Below are positions 36,171 to 46,219 of a DNA stretch of 64,000 bases, in pieces. Source of the stretch: Verrucomicrobiota bacterium (GTDB taxonomy: Bacteria; Verrucomicrobiota; Verrucomicrobiia; Limisphaerales; UBA1319). The notes under the pieces are model-generated. The model did no database searches. It was not told the DNA's origin and saw nothing but the letters and a program-made list of their open reading frames with translations. Position numbers and translations under genes: made by a program. The DNA lies in the NCBI GenBank assembly GCA_022711435.1, contig JAKLFB010000018.1:1-64000 (forward strand). Reading direction: 5' to 3'. Every line of letters starts with the position of its first letter. The first letter of the stretch is position 1.

Positions 36171-37070
36171 TCAAGAAGCGGCCGATTCATGCCCCTCCTC
36201 TCCTTCCTCGCAGATCAAGAGCGTGAACACCGACGTCAGCAGGAAAAACACCAGCGCCTGCACAATGCCCACCATGATCTCCAGAAAATAAAACGGGATC
36301 GGGATCAGCCAGCTCGCCACCCCGGGCGCCAGCCCGATCATCGTCTCGAGCATGTTCTCGCCTGCAAAGATGTTCCCGAACAGCCGGAAGCTCAGCGACA
36401 CCGGCCGGAACAGGATCGACACCACCTCGAGCACCCCGACCAGCACGAACACGAATATCATCAGAAACTTCAGCAGCCCCGCCGTGTCTCCCTTCGGCCC
36501 GAACAGATGCAGAAAGAACCCCCGCACCCCGTTCACCTGCAGGGCCCACACCGTCCACAACACGAAGAATATCAGGGCCATCGCCAGCGTCATGTTCATG
36601 TCCGCATCCGCCCCCCGCAGGAGCGGGTCGGTCACCCGGAACCCATGCTCGGTCCGAATGCCCCACCCGACGGTGCCCACGCCGGGGATCAGGCCGAACC
36701 AGTTGGCGGACACGATGAAAAGAAAGATCGTCGCGAAGAACCAGAACGTCTTTCGGACCAGCTTCGGGCCCACGATGCCTTCGAGAAAGTTGTGCAGGCC
36801 CTCCACGATCCATTCCCAGAAATTCTGGAGGCCGGCCGGGACTTGCCGCGCCCGCCGCGTGGCCAGCCACGAAAACAGGATCAACAGCCCCCCCACGATC
36901 CATGTCACCACCATCGAGTTGGTGATCGGCAGCGGCCCGATCCGCCCGATGTCCACCGCGTGCAAGGACAGACCATGCCCTTCCGCCGTCGCGTGGGCTT
37001 CGGCGGCCAGGGCCAGCGCGGGAGATCCAATGACGGTTCCCACGACAATCCAATGCGCGATCCGCATCAT
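36171..37070 (-). CDS. atpB: F1F0 ATP synthase a subunit
   Basis: 299 aa from ATG 37070 (MMRIAHWIVVGTVIG, a signal-like segment). The half-channel helices include NMTLAMALIFFVLWTVWALQ, and the essential Arg is in VSLSFRLFGNIFAGE. GLIPGVGTVGWGIRTEHGFR is a long periplasmic loop typical of many environmental a subunits. First gene of the operon; no atpI precedes it. 110 bp separate it from atpE. Confidence 0.95.
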   Translation of the reverse strand: MMRIAHWIVVGTVIGSPALALAAEAHATAEGHGLSLHAVDIGRIGPLPITNSMVVTWIVGGLLILFSWLATRRARQVPAGLQNFWEWIVEGLHNFLEGIVGPKLVRKTFWFFATIFLFIVSANWFGLIPGVGTVGWGIRTEHGFRVTDPLLRGADADMNMTLAMALIFFVLWTVWALQVNGVRGFFLHLFGPKGDTAGLLKFLMIFVFVLVGVLEVVSILFRPVSLSFRLFGNIFAGENMLETMIGLAPGVASWLIPIPFYFLEIMVGIVQALVFFLLTSVFTLLICEEGEEGHESAAS

Positions 37071-37379
37071 GCTCGACCGTGGCTCTTCCCCCCCATCGGC
37101 CAAAGGGGCAACAGCCGATCCCCCGCCGTGTGGCAAGAAAAACCGGGCAGAAATATAATGGCGGCTCCCGGGAGTGCGAGCACTTTTTCAGGGGGCCGCA
37201 CAGCCGCACAGCCGCCGCGCGCGGCCAAATCGCATCGAGTGCCGGTTCAATTCTGGATCGCCGAAGCGTTCGGATAGCCGATCTGCCGGATCCCCAATCG
37301 GCTGGGCCAATGATCCGGGCGCGGCGCACCCCCGATTTTTGCGCAGACCGCGAACCGGTCTGCGGCTATATTGCTCGGC
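37071..37379. other. Divergent control region between atpB and the ABC transporter
   Basis: 309 bp with no gene. TGGCAA (37131-37136), 17 bp, TATAAT (37154-37159) is a candidate rightward promoter. CTCCCGGGAG (37165-37174) is a perfect palindrome. GCAGACCG (37343-37350) and CGGTCTGC (37356-37363) form a hairpin just before the ABC start. ATTTTTGCGCAGACC (37335-37349) is identical to the right end of the repeat element at 29778-29792, possibly a solo end of another copy. Confidence 0.45.
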
Positions 37380-38117
37380 ATGTCATCGGAGCCGATCCTG
37401 CTCGAAATGCGCGAGGTTGAGAAGACCTACGCGGCCGGCGCAGACGCCCCCCCGGTCGCGGTCCTGCGCGAATTGAATTTCTCCATCGGCCGGGGGGAAT
37501 CCGTGGCCATCGTGGGGCCGTCCGGCTCGGGCAAGAGCACGCTGTTGAACCTGGCGGGCACGCTGGACCGGCCCACCCGGGGCGTGGTGCTCATCGAAGG
37601 CCAGGATGTCGGCAAGCTCGACGAGCTGGCTCTGGCTCGGCTGCGCAACCGCCAGATCGGGTTTGTGTTTCAATCGCACTACCTCCTGCCCCAGTGCAGC
37701 GCCCTCGAGAATGTGCTCATCCCCACGCTGCCGCATCCGGACAGCGGGCGGATTCAGGGCGCCTTGGATCGCGCCCGGCGCCTGCTGGGCCGGGTCGGCC
37801 TGGGCGATCGGCTCGACCACCGGCCCGGCCAGCTCTCCGGCGGGGAGCGCCAGCGCGTGGCCGTCGTGCGCGCCTTGATCAATTCCCCCGCCCTGCTTCT
37901 GGCTGACGAGCCCACCGGCGCGCTCGATCGGGCTTCCGCCCGGAACCTGGTCGAGCTGCTGGCCGCGTTGAACCGCGAGGAGGGAATCGCGCTGATTCTG
38001 GTGACTCATGCGACCGAGCTGGCGCGCCAAACCCAGCGCGTGCTCGAGCTGCACGACGGCCGCCTGCGGCCTGCCTCCGGCGAGCCCACACCCCATCCAC
38101 CCGGAGCCTCCGCATGA
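37380..38117 (+). CDS. LolD/MacB-type ABC transporter ATPase
   Basis: 245 aa from ATG 37380. Walker A GPSGSGKST, Q-loop GFVFQSHYLLPQCSALENVL, signature LSGGERQRVAVVRAL, Walker B LLLADEPTGALD and the H-loop VTHATELA all fit the LolD/MacB/FtsE family. It partners the very large permease it overlaps by ATGA. Such pairs act in lipoprotein release, macrolide or peptide efflux, or mechanotransmission; no MFP or outer-membrane partner is adjacent. Confidence 0.92.
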   Translation: MSSEPILLEMREVEKTYAAGADAPPVAVLRELNFSIGRGESVAIVGPSGSGKSTLLNLAGTLDRPTRGVVLIEGQDVGKLDELALARLRNRQIGFVFQSHYLLPQCSALENVLIPTLPHPDSGRIQGALDRARRLLGRVGLGDRLDHRPGQLSGGERQRVAVVRALINSPALLLADEPTGALDRASARNLVELLAALNREEGIALILVTHATELARQTQRVLELHDGRLRPASGEPTPHPPGASA

Positions 38118-41100
38118 CTCTGTGGAAGTTGATCCAGCGCAGCCTCCGTTTTCACCGCCGGGCCCACTTCGGCGTCTGGCTCAGCGCCATAGCGGGCAGC
38201 GCGGTCCTCATCGGCGCTCTGGCCGTGGGAGATTCGGTCCGCGGCAGCCTGCGCCAGATGGCGCACGCCCGGCTGGGCCGGATCGACCTGGCGCTGGCCG
38301 GCGGCGATCGTTTCTTCCGAGCCGCCTTGGCGGATGATCTCGAGTCGGCCTTGAAGGTCCCCGTCGCGGCCGCGATCCAGCTCTCCGCCACCGTCCGCCG
38401 CGGCGACGGCGCCGCCCAAGCCAACCAGGTCCAGCTCCTCGGCGTGGACGATCGGTTCTGGCAGCTCGCCGATCCGCCCGCCCAACCCCCCCGGCTGGAT
38501 GCCGGCCAGGCCTGCATCAACGCCCGCCTGGCCGCTCAGCTCGGCGTCGCTCCCGGCGACGCCATCCTCCTGCGCCTGCCCAAACCGAGCCGCCTCTCCC
38601 GCGACGCGCCGATCGCCCCTCAGGAGGATTCATCGGTCGCCATCCGCGTCGTCGTCCACCGCGTCCTCTCCGACGCCGAGTTCGGCCGGTTCGGCCTCTC
38701 CGCCAACCAGGTCGCCCCCATGAGCGCGTGGCTCTCGCGTTCCTTCCTGGCCCGGCAGCTCGAACTCGACCAGCGCGCCAATCTCCTCCTGGCCGCTCGG
38801 GACCAGAATCTCCCGGTCGGAATCGATCGCGCAACGGCCGCGCTCCGCCAGGCCTGGGCCCTCGATGACGCCCAGCTCGAGCTCCGATCCGTGCAGGCCC
38901 AGGAAACCGAGCTCCGCACTGCCCGGGTGTTCCTCGATGCGCCCGTCGCCGACGCCGTCCTCCAGCTCGAGCCCGAGGGGCGCGGGATTCTCACCTACCT
39001 GGTCAATGAGCTGCGCCTGGCCGCCCACGCCGCCCCCTACTCGATGGTGGCTGCCTTGAACGCGCCGTTCATGCCGCCGGACATGGACCCGGACGAGATC
39101 CTGATCAACGACTGGCTTGCGGAGGATCTCGGCGCGCAGCCGGGCGACACGATCAACCTTCGCTACTACGTCGTCGGCCCCCGGCGCCAACTCCAGGAGG
39201 AACAACGCGCGTTCCGAGTGCGAGGCGTCCTCCCGCTGGCCGGTCCCGCTGCCGATCCCGATCTCATGCCCGAGTTCCCCGGCTTGAGCACGGCGCAGAA
39301 CTGCCGCGATTGGGACGCCGGCTTCCCCATCGACATCGACCGGATCCGGCCCAAGGACGAGAAATACTGGGATGACCACCGCGGAACGCCGAAAGGATTC
39401 GTCACCTTGGCCGCCGGGCAGCAGATGTGGGCCAATCGCTTCGGCAACCTCACCGCCATCCGGTTCCCGAAATCGGCGGGCGCGCCAGCCGCGCTCGGGG
39501 AAAAGCTGCGAGCCGCCTTGGACCCATCCGCCGCCGGCCTTTTCTGGCTGCCGGTCGGAGATCAGGCGGCGACGGCGAGCGGCGAATCCCTCGATTTCGG
39601 GCTCCTGTTCCTCGCCTTGAGCTTCTTCCTCCAGGCATCCGCCGTGCTGTTGATGGCGATGCTTTTCCAGTTCGGCCTCGAGCAGCGGTGGACGGAGATC
39701 GGCACGTTGCGAGCCCTGGGGTTCACCCCCGCCCAGGTTCGCCGGCTGTTTCTCGCGGAAGGCGCGCTGATCGCCGTGCTGGGCACCATCGTTGGCATCG
39801 CCGGCGGGATCGCTTATGCCCGGCTGATGATCCACGCGCTGAGCACGGTCTGGAGCGGCGCCGTGGCGGCTGCCGCGCTCGGATTCCATCTCGAGCCATG
39901 GACGGTTCTGAAAGGGGCGCTGGCCGCCGTGGGCGTCGCTCTGGCTGCGCTCGCATGGTCCCTCCGGCGCCAGGCCCGCCAGCCCATCCACGAGCTCCTG
40001 ACCGCCAGCGCCGAGCCCGAATCGGCCGAGGCCGCCGCCGCCCGCCCGCCCCAGCGCGGGCTCTACCTGGCAACAGGGGCCGGAGCGGCGGGATTCCTGC
40101 TCATGGGGTTGGGCGGGATGAACCCCGACGCGATGGTGCCGGCATTCTTCGGGGCCGGCACGCTGTTCCTCATTGCCGGCCTGGGCGTGGCCCACACCTG
40201 GCTGCAGGCGTTCCGCTACCGCACCACCATGGCGAACGCAACCTGGCGACAGGTCGCCCTCGGCCAGGCCGCCCGGCGGCCGCGCCGGAGCCTGACCACC
40301 GTCGCGCTGCTCGCTTCAGGGGCGTTCCTGATCGTCTCCGTCGGCGCCAACCGCATCGCCCCCCCGCGCGACTGGTGGAATCGCCAGTCGGGCACCGGCG
40401 GATTCGCCCTGGTCGCCGAGTCCGCCCTCCCTGTCATCCTCGACCTCAACACTGCCGAGGGCCGCGATTTCTTCGGCCTCGACGCCGCCGAGATGGACGG
40501 GGTCGCCATCGTGCCGTTCCGGGTTCGGGACGGCGACGACGCCAGCTGCCTCAACCTCAATCGCGCCCAGCAGCCTCGTCTCCTGGGCGTGCCCCCCCGG
40601 TTGCTCGCCCAGCGCGCGGCCTTTGCTTTCGCGCAGACCGCAGGAGGCCCCAGCCCCACGAACCAGTGGATGCGGCTCGAGCGCCGGGACGGCGCCGTAC
40701 CCGCCATGGTCGATCAGGCATCGATGCAATGGGCGCTGGGCCGGAAGATCGGGGATGCGCTCGATTATCGCGACGAGCACGGGCAGCCGTTCCAGGTCCG
40801 GCTGGTCGGCGCCCTCGCCCCCTCGATCTTCCAGGGCAGCCTCATCATCGCCGAAGAGGAGTTCGTCCGCCGATTCCCTTCGGAAACCGGCTATCGGCTG
40901 TTTCTGATCGACGCGCCGCGGGATCGAGTCGAGGCGGTCTCCCGGACGCTGTCGCGCGCGCTGGCCGACGTCGGGCTCGAGATCACGCCCACGCCGCGAC
41001 GCCTGGCGGACTTCAGCGCGGTCCAGAACACCTATCTCTCGACCTTCCAGGCCCTCGGTGGGCTCGGCCTCCTGCTGGGCAGCGTCGGCCTGGCCGTCGT

Positions 41101-41410
41101 GGTGCTGCGCAACGTGAGCGAGCGGCGCGGCGAGCTCGCCCTCCTGACCGCCCTTGGCTTCCGCCGCCGCCTGGTCCAGCGCATGGTCCGGTTCGAGCAC
41201 CTGGCGCTCCTGTCAGCCGGCCTCGCGCTCGGAGTCGGGGCCGCCCTGTTCGCCGTGCTGCCCGCATGGCTCGCTTCGGGCAGCCCGCCTCCTCTCGGCC
41301 TGCTCTCCCTCCTCCTGGCCGGCGTGGTCGCCAACGGGATCGCCTGGACCTCCCTCGCCACCCGATGGGCGATCCGCGGCGATCTCCTCGCCGCCCTTCG
41401 AAACGAATAA
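38114..41410 (+). CDS. Giant FtsX/MacB-type ABC permease
   Basis: 1098 aa. An N-terminal helix (HFGVWLSAIAGSAVLIGALA) precedes a large periplasmic domain. A first FtsX block (about 500-640, ALSFFLQASAVLLMAMLFQF, EIGTLRALGFTPAQVRRLFL) follows. More helices come near 655-700, then a second extracytoplasmic domain and a second FtsX block (about 975-1090, GGLGLLLGSVGLAVVVLRNV, ALLTALGFRRRLVQRMVRFE). The duplicated FtsX layout means one chain can provide both halves of the channel. Similar ~1100-aa permeases are frequent in Planctomycetota and Verrucomicrobiota. Substrate unknown. Confidence 0.88.
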   Translation: MTLWKLIQRSLRFHRRAHFGVWLSAIAGSAVLIGALAVGDSVRGSLRQMAHARLGRIDLALAGGDRFFRAALADDLESALKVPVAAAIQLSATVRRGDGAAQANQVQLLGVDDRFWQLADPPAQPPRLDAGQACINARLAAQLGVAPGDAILLRLPKPSRLSRDAPIAPQEDSSVAIRVVVHRVLSDAEFGRFGLSANQVAPMSAWLSRSFLARQLELDQRANLLLAARDQNLPVGIDRATAALRQAWALDDAQLELRSVQAQETELRTARVFLDAPVADAVLQLEPEGRGILTYLVNELRLAAHAAPYSMVAALNAPFMPPDMDPDEILINDWLAEDLGAQPGDTINLRYYVVGPRRQLQEEQRAFRVRGVLPLAGPAADPDLMPEFPGLSTAQNCRDWDAGFPIDIDRIRPKDEKYWDDHRGTPKGFVTLAAGQQMWANRFGNLTAIRFPKSAGAPAALGEKLRAALDPSAAGLFWLPVGDQAATASGESLDFGLLFLALSFFLQASAVLLMAMLFQFGLEQRWTEIGTLRALGFTPAQVRRLFLAEGALIAVLGTIVGIAGGIAYARLMIHALSTVWSGAVAAAALGFHLEPWTVLKGALAAVGVALAALAWSLRRQARQPIHELLTASAEPESAEAAAARPPQRGLYLATGAGAAGFLLMGLGGMNPDAMVPAFFGAGTLFLIAGLGVAHTWLQAFRYRTTMANATWRQVALGQAARRPRRSLTTVALLASGAFLIVSVGANRIAPPRDWWNRQSGTGGFALVAESALPVILDLNTAEGRDFFGLDAAEMDGVAIVPFRVRDGDDASCLNLNRAQQPRLLGVPPRLLAQRAAFAFAQTAGGPSPTNQWMRLERRDGAVPAMVDQASMQWALGRKIGDALDYRDEHGQPFQVRLVGALAPSIFQGSLIIAEEEFVRRFPSETGYRLFLIDAPRDRVEAVSRTLSRALADVGLEITPTPRRLADFSAVQNTYLSTFQALGGLGLLLGSVGLAVVVLRNVSERRGELALLTALGFRRRLVQRMVRFEHLALLSAGLALGVGAALFAVLPAWLASGSPPPLGLLSLLLAGVVANGIAWTSLATRWAIRGDLLAALRNE

Positions 41411-41444
41411 CCAGTGTTGCAACCGATGCCGATGCTCAGGTTAA

Positions 41445-43520
41445 ATGCGCATCGTGAATCGCCTCATCCTCTCTTTGGTGCTCCTCGGGAGCCATGCCGC
41501 CTGGTCCGCCGATCTCTTCGTTTCGCCCTCCGGCGACGACTCCCACCCCGGAACGCAGTCCCAGCCCCTGGCAACGCTCGCCGGCGCCCGGGATGCCATC
41601 CGATCGCTCCACCAATCCGAGGCGCTCCCCCAGCCAGTCACCGTCCACTTCTCACCCGGAACGTATCCAGTCGGCCGCCCTGTCGAGTTCATTGCCTCCG
41701 ACTCCGGCTCCGCCGCCGCTCCCATCGTTTACAGAGCCGCTCCTGGCGCAACAGTCCGGCTCACCGGCGGACGTCCCGTGACCGGGTGGCAGCCAGTGAC
41801 GGACCCCGCAATCCTCCAGCGCCTCCCCATCGAGGCGCGCACAGCCGTGCGGGTGGCCGACCTCCGCGCGCTCGGCATCGCCGAGGTGGGACGCCTTCAG
41901 GCCCGCGGGTTCGGCGCCGGGAACCCGCCCGCCGAGGCGGAGCTTTTCTACAACGATGAGCCCATGACCCTCGCCCGCTGGCCCAACCAAGGCTACCGCG
42001 GCGCCCGGGCCAAGCAGGACGACCGCGTCGTCATCGTCGACACCGATCGCGTCGCGCGCTGGACCGCGGAAAAGGATCCCTGGGTTTTTGCCTATTGGCA
42101 TCATGACTGGGCCGAGCTCTACGAGCCGCTGGCAGGGGTCGATCCCGCCCGGACCGCCCTGGTCCGCACCGCTCACATCAAGCCAGTCTACGGCGTGACG
42201 CCCGATCGCGCGCGGTGGTACGCTTTCAACCTCCTGGCCGAGCTCGACTCCCCCGGCGAGTATTACCTCGACCGCGAGAATGGCCGGCTCTACTTCTGGC
42301 CGCCGCACCCAGGCGGGAGCGCTGTCCTCTCCATGACCGAGGGATTGATCCGCGCCAGCCGCCTCTCCCACGTCACCTTCCGCGGCTTGACTCTCGAAGC
42401 CTGCCGCGGCACAGCGGCCACGTTCACGGACGGCGCCGATTGCCGCATCGTCGGCTGCACGATCCGCAATGTCGGCGGCGGAGCCGTCCGCGTCGCCGGA
42501 GGCAGCCGGCATGAGGTGTACGGATGCGATGTCTGTTTCACGGGCCACGGGGGGATCGCCCTGAACGGCGGCCAGCGCGCCACGCTCGTCCCCTCCCGCC
42601 ATAACGCCGAAAACAACCATGTCCACCATTACGCGCGCCGAGCTCGCACCTACCAGCCCGCCATCTCCGTCGGCGGCGTCGGCAATCGCATCGCTCACAA
42701 CCTCATCCACGACGGCCCCCATATGGCCCTTTCCGCCGAAGGCAACGACCACGTCGTCGAATTCAACGAGATCCATAACGTCGTCGAGGAAAGCGGCGAC
42801 GCCGGCGCCTACTACGTGGGGCGCGACTGGACCCAGCGCGGCAATATCCTCCGTTACAATTACTGGCACGATATCCTGGGATCGACCGGCTATGGCGGCA
42901 TGACCATCTACCTCGACGACCAGCACTGCGGCCACACGATCCACGGCAATCTGTTCGTGCGCTGCATGCAGGCCGTGTTCATCGGAGGCGGCGATGACAA
43001 CGTGGTCACGAATAATGTCTTCCTCGGCTGCTGGAAAGCCGCTCATCTCGACAACCGCGGCATGGGCTGGCAGAAAGCCGCCACCGACAATCCCCAGGAT
43101 ACTCTCCGCTCGCGCCTCCGCGCCGTCCCCTACACCAACAGCCTCTGGCGCGCCCGCTACCCCACCCTGGCCCATATCTTCGACGACGACCCCGGCGTGC
43201 CTAAACGCAATCTCTTCGCCCGCAATATCAGCGCCGGCGGCAAGTGGGATGACATCAACCCTTCCATCCGCCACCTCCAGGCCATCACCAACAACCTCGC
43301 CTTCGACGCCGACCCCGGCTGGGCTCGCCTGATCCAGGATCCGGCCGGCCAGCCGGCCCGGATCGAATTCCGCGATCCCGCCGCCGTCGAAGCGATCGGG
43401 TTCGCCCCCCTGCCCCTGTCCCGCATGGGCCTCTACGCCGATGAACGCCGCGCCCGCTGGCCGGTCCAGCATGAGTCGCGCCCCGTCCGCCTTCCCACCC
43501 CTCCCAACCCTTCCCGCTGA
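41445..43520 (+). CDS. Exported right-handed beta-helix protein (polysaccharide lyase-like fold)
   Basis: 691 aa. Signal peptide LILSLVLLGSHAAWSADL, then FVSPSGDDSHPGTQSQPLAT, the common start of secreted parallel beta-helix proteins. Repeated coils (LSHVTFRGLTLEACRGT, DCRIVGCTIRNVGGGAVRV, NRIAHNLIHDGPHMALS, NILRYNYWHDILGS) run from about 290 to 560. It probably binds or cleaves an acidic polysaccharide, or is a glycosidase of the same fold; no catalytic motif is diagnostic. It precedes the propeller/phosphoesterase and GH116 genes on the same strand. Confidence 0.82.
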   Translation: MRIVNRLILSLVLLGSHAAWSADLFVSPSGDDSHPGTQSQPLATLAGARDAIRSLHQSEALPQPVTVHFSPGTYPVGRPVEFIASDSGSAAAPIVYRAAPGATVRLTGGRPVTGWQPVTDPAILQRLPIEARTAVRVADLRALGIAEVGRLQARGFGAGNPPAEAELFYNDEPMTLARWPNQGYRGARAKQDDRVVIVDTDRVARWTAEKDPWVFAYWHHDWAELYEPLAGVDPARTALVRTAHIKPVYGVTPDRARWYAFNLLAELDSPGEYYLDRENGRLYFWPPHPGGSAVLSMTEGLIRASRLSHVTFRGLTLEACRGTAATFTDGADCRIVGCTIRNVGGGAVRVAGGSRHEVYGCDVCFTGHGGIALNGGQRATLVPSRHNAENNHVHHYARRARTYQPAISVGGVGNRIAHNLIHDGPHMALSAEGNDHVVEFNEIHNVVEESGDAGAYYVGRDWTQRGNILRYNYWHDILGSTGYGGMTIYLDDQHCGHTIHGNLFVRCMQAVFIGGGDDNVVTNNVFLGCWKAAHLDNRGMGWQKAATDNPQDTLRSRLRAVPYTNSLWRARYPTLAHIFDDDPGVPKRNLFARNISAGGKWDDINPSIRHLQAITNNLAFDADPGWARLIQDPAGQPARIEFRDPAAVEAIGFAPLPLSRMGLYADERRARWPVQHESRPVRLPTPPNPSR

Positions 43521-43572
43521 AGTTCGTCCCATCAACATGATCGACATCCACAGGAATCCGATCCATCCGCTC

Positions 43573-46170
43573 ATGAAAACTCCACTGACCGTTCACCTGG
43601 CCACGCTCCTGGCTTTGGCATTCCTCCCCGCTTGCTCGACTGCCCCCAATCCGCCGGATCCTGCGGTGGGCCCGCTCGCTGCCGGCGGCCATGTCGTGCC
43701 CACCTTCCAGCTGCTCCATCCAGCCGGCCAATCCCTCGAGTTCGGCGGGCGGCCGGTCGATCTGGTCCTTTCACCCGGCGGGCAGTGGCTCTTTGTCAAG
43801 GACAACCGCGGCCTGGTCGTGATCGATGCCGCCGCCTGGGCCGTGCGCCAGGAGCTCAAGCTCAGCAGCGGCGGCGGATCCACCCATGGCCTCGCCATCA
43901 CCCGCGACGGCGCCCGGCTCTATTACTCGACGGCGGAAAACGCCCTCTGGGAGGCCTCCGTCACCCCCGAAGGGAGAGCCGCCTGGAAACGGAAGATCAC
44001 GCTTAACGGCCCCGGCGGGAAAGGCAACTCGCACGCCGGCGGCATCGCCCTGGCACCCGATGAGACCGTCGCCTACGTCTGCCTCTCCCGGAACAACAGC
44101 CTGGCCGCGGTCGATCTCGCCGCGGGCAAGCTGCTGCGCGAAATCCCGGTCGGCATCGCTCCCTACGACGTCGTCCTGGCCGCAGGCGGCAAGCGCGCCT
44201 ACGTCTCGAACTGGGGCGGGCGCCACGCCCGCGAGCCCGATCGCACCGCCCTTTCGTCCGGGACGCCCGCCGTCGTGGACGAGCGCGGCGTCGCCGCATC
44301 GGGGACCGTCTCGGTCGTCGACCTCGAGGCCGGCCGCGAGATCGCCGCGATCCCCGTCGGGCTCCATCCATCGGACCTGCTCTTGAGCGCGGACCAGCGC
44401 ACGCTCTTCGCCGCCAACGCCAACTCGGACACGGTCAGCGTCATCGACACGGCGTCGAACACGGTCGCGGACACCATCCTGGTGCGGCCGGATCCGACGC
44501 TGCCCTTTGGCAGCGCGCCCAATGCCCTGGCGATGGATCCCTCGGGCTCGACGCTCCTGGTGGCCAACGGCGGCAACAACGCCGTGGCCGTCCTCACAAA
44601 GGCGCCGGGCGCTTCCTGGCAACAGGCAGGCTTTGTGCCCACTGCCTGGTATCCCGGCGCCCTGGCCGCCGATGCCGCGCACATCTACGTCGCCAACGTC
44701 AAGGGCCTCGGCTCCCGCAACCCCGCCGCGCGCAAGACCGGCTGGAATAGCCATCACCACCTCGGGTCCGTCGGCAAGGTCCCCATCCCCGCCGCCCCCG
44801 CGCTCGAGGATTACACCGCCCAGGTCCGCAAGGACGGGCGCGTCCCCGAGATCCTCCGCTCCTACGAAAGGACAGCGCGTCCCGGCCGTCCCGTCCCCGT
44901 TCCGCGCCGGCTCGGCGACCCGTCGGTCTTCGAGCACGTGATCTACATCATCAAGGAGAACCGGACCTACGACCAGGTGTTCGGCGACCTGCCCCAAGGC
45001 AACGGCGATCCTACCCTCTGCATCTTCGGCCGCGAGGTGACTCCCAACCACCACGCCCTGGCCGAGCAATTCGTCCTGCTGGACAACTACTACTGCAACG
45101 GGGTCCTCTCGGCCGACGGCCACGCCTGGGCCACGGAAGGTTATGTGACCGATTATCTCGAGAAATCGTTCGGCGGATTCACCCGCAGCTACCCGTTCTC
45201 GGGCGACGATCCCCTGAGCTTCGCTTCGACGGGGTTCATTTGGGATGCCGTCCTGCTGGGCGGCCTGTCGTTCCGCAATTACGGCGAGATGAGCAAGACT
45301 GCCACCGCCCCCTCCAGCGCCGCGTTCCTCGACATCTGGAAGGATTATCAAGACCGCACCGGGCGCATCGAGTTCCGTCATGACATCCAGATCGACACGC
45401 TCCGGCGCTACAGCTGCCCGACGTCGCCCGGCTGGAACATGCGAATCCCAGACCAGATCCGCGCCGACGTTTTCCTAGCCGAGCTGCAGGACGCCGAGCG
45501 GCAAGGGACGTGGCCCAGCCTCACGATTTTGTTCCTTCCCAGCGATCACACCTCGGGCACGCGCCCCGGCAGCCCCACCCCCCGCGCCCAGGTCGCCGAC
45601 AACGACCTCGCCGTGGGCCGGATCGTCGAGGCCGTCTCCCGCAGTCGGTTCTGGCCTAAAACCTGCCTCTTCGTGATCGAGGACGATCCCCAGGCCGGAT
45701 TCGACCACGTCGACGGCCATCGATCCCTCTGCCTCGTCGCCAGCCCCTATACCCGCCGCGGCGCCGTCGTCAGCGATTTCTTCAACCAGACATCCGTGCT
45801 CCACACCATCGAGCGGATCCTGGGAATCCCGCCCATGAACCAGATGGACGCCCTCGCTCCCCTGATGACATCTTGTTTCAGCCCGAAGCCGGATTTCTCG
45901 GCTTACACCTGCCTGCCCAGCCGGATCGCGCTCGACGAGATGAATCCGCCCGCCAGCGCCCTCGGCCCGCTCGAGCGGCAGTGGGCGCTCGCCAGCCTCG
46001 ATCAGCCGTTCGACGATGTCGATCAGGCCGACGAAGACACGCTCAACCGGATTCTCTGGCATTCGGCCAAAGGCGCCGACACTCCCTATCCCGCCCAGTG
46101 GGCCGGAGCCCATGGCAGGGGGCTCAAGGCGCTCGGTTTGACATTCGCCCCTCAGACCGAAGACGATTGA
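43573..46170 (+). CDS. YncE-like beta-propeller fused to phosphoesterase (alkaline-phosphatase superfamily) lipoprotein
   Basis: 865 aa from ATG 43573; ATG 43537 would only lengthen the n-region. A lipobox-like LAFLPACS suggests a lipoprotein. Residues about 60-420 are YVTN/YncE-type propeller repeats (VAYVCLSRNNSLAAVDLAAG, LFAANANSDTVSVIDTASNT). The C-terminal half has HVIYIIKENRTYDQVFGDLP, the phosphoesterase (PF04185-type) signature, with DGHAWATEGYVTDYLE, FLPSDHTSGTRPG and FVIEDDPQAGFDHVDGHRS as metal-site segments. This two-domain form is common in Verrucomicrobiota, Planctomycetota and Acidobacteriota. It probably hydrolyses an exported phosphoester; substrate unknown. Confidence 0.87.
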   Translation: MKTPLTVHLATLLALAFLPACSTAPNPPDPAVGPLAAGGHVVPTFQLLHPAGQSLEFGGRPVDLVLSPGGQWLFVKDNRGLVVIDAAAWAVRQELKLSSGGGSTHGLAITRDGARLYYSTAENALWEASVTPEGRAAWKRKITLNGPGGKGNSHAGGIALAPDETVAYVCLSRNNSLAAVDLAAGKLLREIPVGIAPYDVVLAAGGKRAYVSNWGGRHAREPDRTALSSGTPAVVDERGVAASGTVSVVDLEAGREIAAIPVGLHPSDLLLSADQRTLFAANANSDTVSVIDTASNTVADTILVRPDPTLPFGSAPNALAMDPSGSTLLVANGGNNAVAVLTKAPGASWQQAGFVPTAWYPGALAADAAHIYVANVKGLGSRNPAARKTGWNSHHHLGSVGKVPIPAAPALEDYTAQVRKDGRVPEILRSYERTARPGRPVPVPRRLGDPSVFEHVIYIIKENRTYDQVFGDLPQGNGDPTLCIFGREVTPNHHALAEQFVLLDNYYCNGVLSADGHAWATEGYVTDYLEKSFGGFTRSYPFSGDDPLSFASTGFIWDAVLLGGLSFRNYGEMSKTATAPSSAAFLDIWKDYQDRTGRIEFRHDIQIDTLRRYSCPTSPGWNMRIPDQIRADVFLAELQDAERQGTWPSLTILFLPSDHTSGTRPGSPTPRAQVADNDLAVGRIVEAVSRSRFWPKTCLFVIEDDPQAGFDHVDGHRSLCLVASPYTRRGAVVSDFFNQTSVLHTIERILGIPPMNQMDALAPLMTSCFSPKPDFSAYTCLPSRIALDEMNPPASALGPLERQWALASLDQPFDDVDQADEDTLNRILWHSAKGADTPYPAQWAGAHGRGLKALGLTFAPQTEDD

Positions 46171-46219
46171 TCTCTTGCTCCTGCATCGCGAAAACGAGCC
46201 CACACGAAAGGAATGTTCC

